From Bacteroidales bacterium (lineage in GTDB: Bacteria > Bacteroidota > Bacteroidia > Bacteroidales > Tenuifilaceae), in NCBI GenBank assembly GCA_020636835.1, contig JACJXC010000006.1, forward strand, positions 62,001-126,000: 64,000 bases of DNA, in the 5' to 3' direction. Each line of letters opens with the position of its first letter. The stretch's first letter is position 1. A program made the translations under genes and the position numbers. Below, one piece after another: positions 63,629-64,000 of this stretch. The notes beneath the pieces are model-generated. The model searched no databases, was not told the origin of the DNA, and saw nothing but the letters and a program-made list of their open reading frames with translations.

Positions 63629-64000
63629 ATGGCTTTAATTTTATCATATTTGAGGAATGTCCTCGGATTTTTTTTGCCCAACCGGAGCAATAATGGGCTT
63701 CCGGGTGCGCTTAGTTGCTATAGGCAGTCGGATTATGTAATACAGGAGAAGGCTAAGTTTGTTTTTTATCTGTCGATTATCCTTGTGTTCACCATGGCAG
63801 CGTTGGTGCTGTCCACTATTTATGTTCAGATTTTGATTCCTGTTTACGGAAGACCCTACCTTCCTGTTCTGGCTCCACAAATTGTGGCTTTCTTTGTTTT
63901 CCTGTGTTGTTCGGTGATCTTGTCGAAAGGTTACTATGTCGCGGCCTCGTACCTGATGATTATATCGGGGTTGGTTGCTGTTTGGTTAGTGGTGGTTTTT
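63629..64000 (+). CDS. Membrane protein, N-terminal part, runs off the right edge
   Basis: From ATG 63629 an open frame of 124 codons reaches the end of the window without a stop. A short cytosolic start with LGFFLPNRSNN is followed by RQSDYVIQEKAKFVFYLSI and at least three hydrophobic helices (about 45-68, 77-98 and 103-124). The layout resembles the membrane sensor region of a signalling enzyme (kinase, diguanylate cyclase or phosphatase), but the effector lies outside the window. No family can be named. Confidence 0.6.
   Translation, partial: MALILSYLRNVLGFFLPNRSNNGLPGALSCYRQSDYVIQEKAKFVFYLSIILVFTMAALVLSTIYVQILIPVYGRPYLPVLAPQIVAFFVFLCCSVILSKGYYVAASYLMIISGLVAVWLVVVF

Overview
The window reads as a chromosomal segment of a Bacteroidota species, most likely of the order Bacteroidales. 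The evidence is a type IX secretion sorting domain, DUF4369/TlpA lipoproteins, a FISUMP-domain surface protein, lipoproteins with Asp-rich export signals, a GT3-type glycogen synthase fused to an alpha-glucan phosphorylase, few Shine-Dalgarno sequences and some TAnnTTTG-like -7 boxes. No species can be named from the sequence alone.

Layout. (1) 1-8280, minus strand: an accessory defence block. It is a type I restriction-modification operon, hsdM, repeat-derived ORF, hsdS, GxxExxY gene, rhuM, hsdR (hsdR runs off the left edge). It is followed by an AbiEii toxin pseudogene, a 258-bp MITE-like element and what looks like the 3' half of a tRNA-Thr gene, a common scar of island integration. (2) 8600-11870, minus: a beta-propeller lipoprotein, an OmpA-family protein and an AraC-type regulator. 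(3) 12366-22871, minus: a tight six-gene operon encoding a SWIM zinc-finger protein, a DUF5691 protein, a MoxR-type AAA+ ATPase, a DUF4132 protein, a DUF5682 protein and a VWA protein. It resembles the E. coli yehI-yehL-yehM-yehP-yehQ set, whose function is unknown, and is the best candidate for an under-described system here. (4) 23070-29714: small or household genes (Cys-rich protein, DUF4349 lipoprotein, S4 protein, glycosyltransferase, queG, ahcY, ribF). (5) 30002-39121, minus: an alpha-glucan/glycogen operon (debranching enzyme, GT4 synthase-like enzyme, GH57, synthase-phosphorylase fusion).

(6) 39291-44600, plus: a TlpA-like lipoprotein, rsmA, a TPR sensor kinase and its LytTR regulator, followed by a second copy of the MITE, which sits between the regulator gene and its terminator. 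(7) 44700-46840, plus: a GC-rich type IX cargo gene and a FISUMP surface protein whose base composition changes abruptly in mid-gene. (8) 46905-48170: a lone MacB-type permease. (9) 48667-55867, plus: purH and the cell-shape operon mreB-mreC-mreD-mrdA-rodA, convergent with (10) a thiol-reductase-like lipoprotein, lpxH and an ACP phosphodiesterase gene. (11) 58594-62041, plus: aminotransferase, glycosyltransferase, Opp/Dpp-type permease. (12) 62041-63378: a cytosine-5 DNA methyltransferase with a MerR-type N-terminus, broken by a one-base homopolymer frameshift and bounded by 13-bp perfect direct repeats. (13) A membrane protein gene runs off the right edge.

Short hairpin repeats recur in the non-coding DNA: six between hsdM and hsdS, one at the truncated end of abiEii, several inside the MITE, and three between queG and ahcY. 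No rRNA, complete tRNA, CRISPR array, transposase or integrase gene was found.
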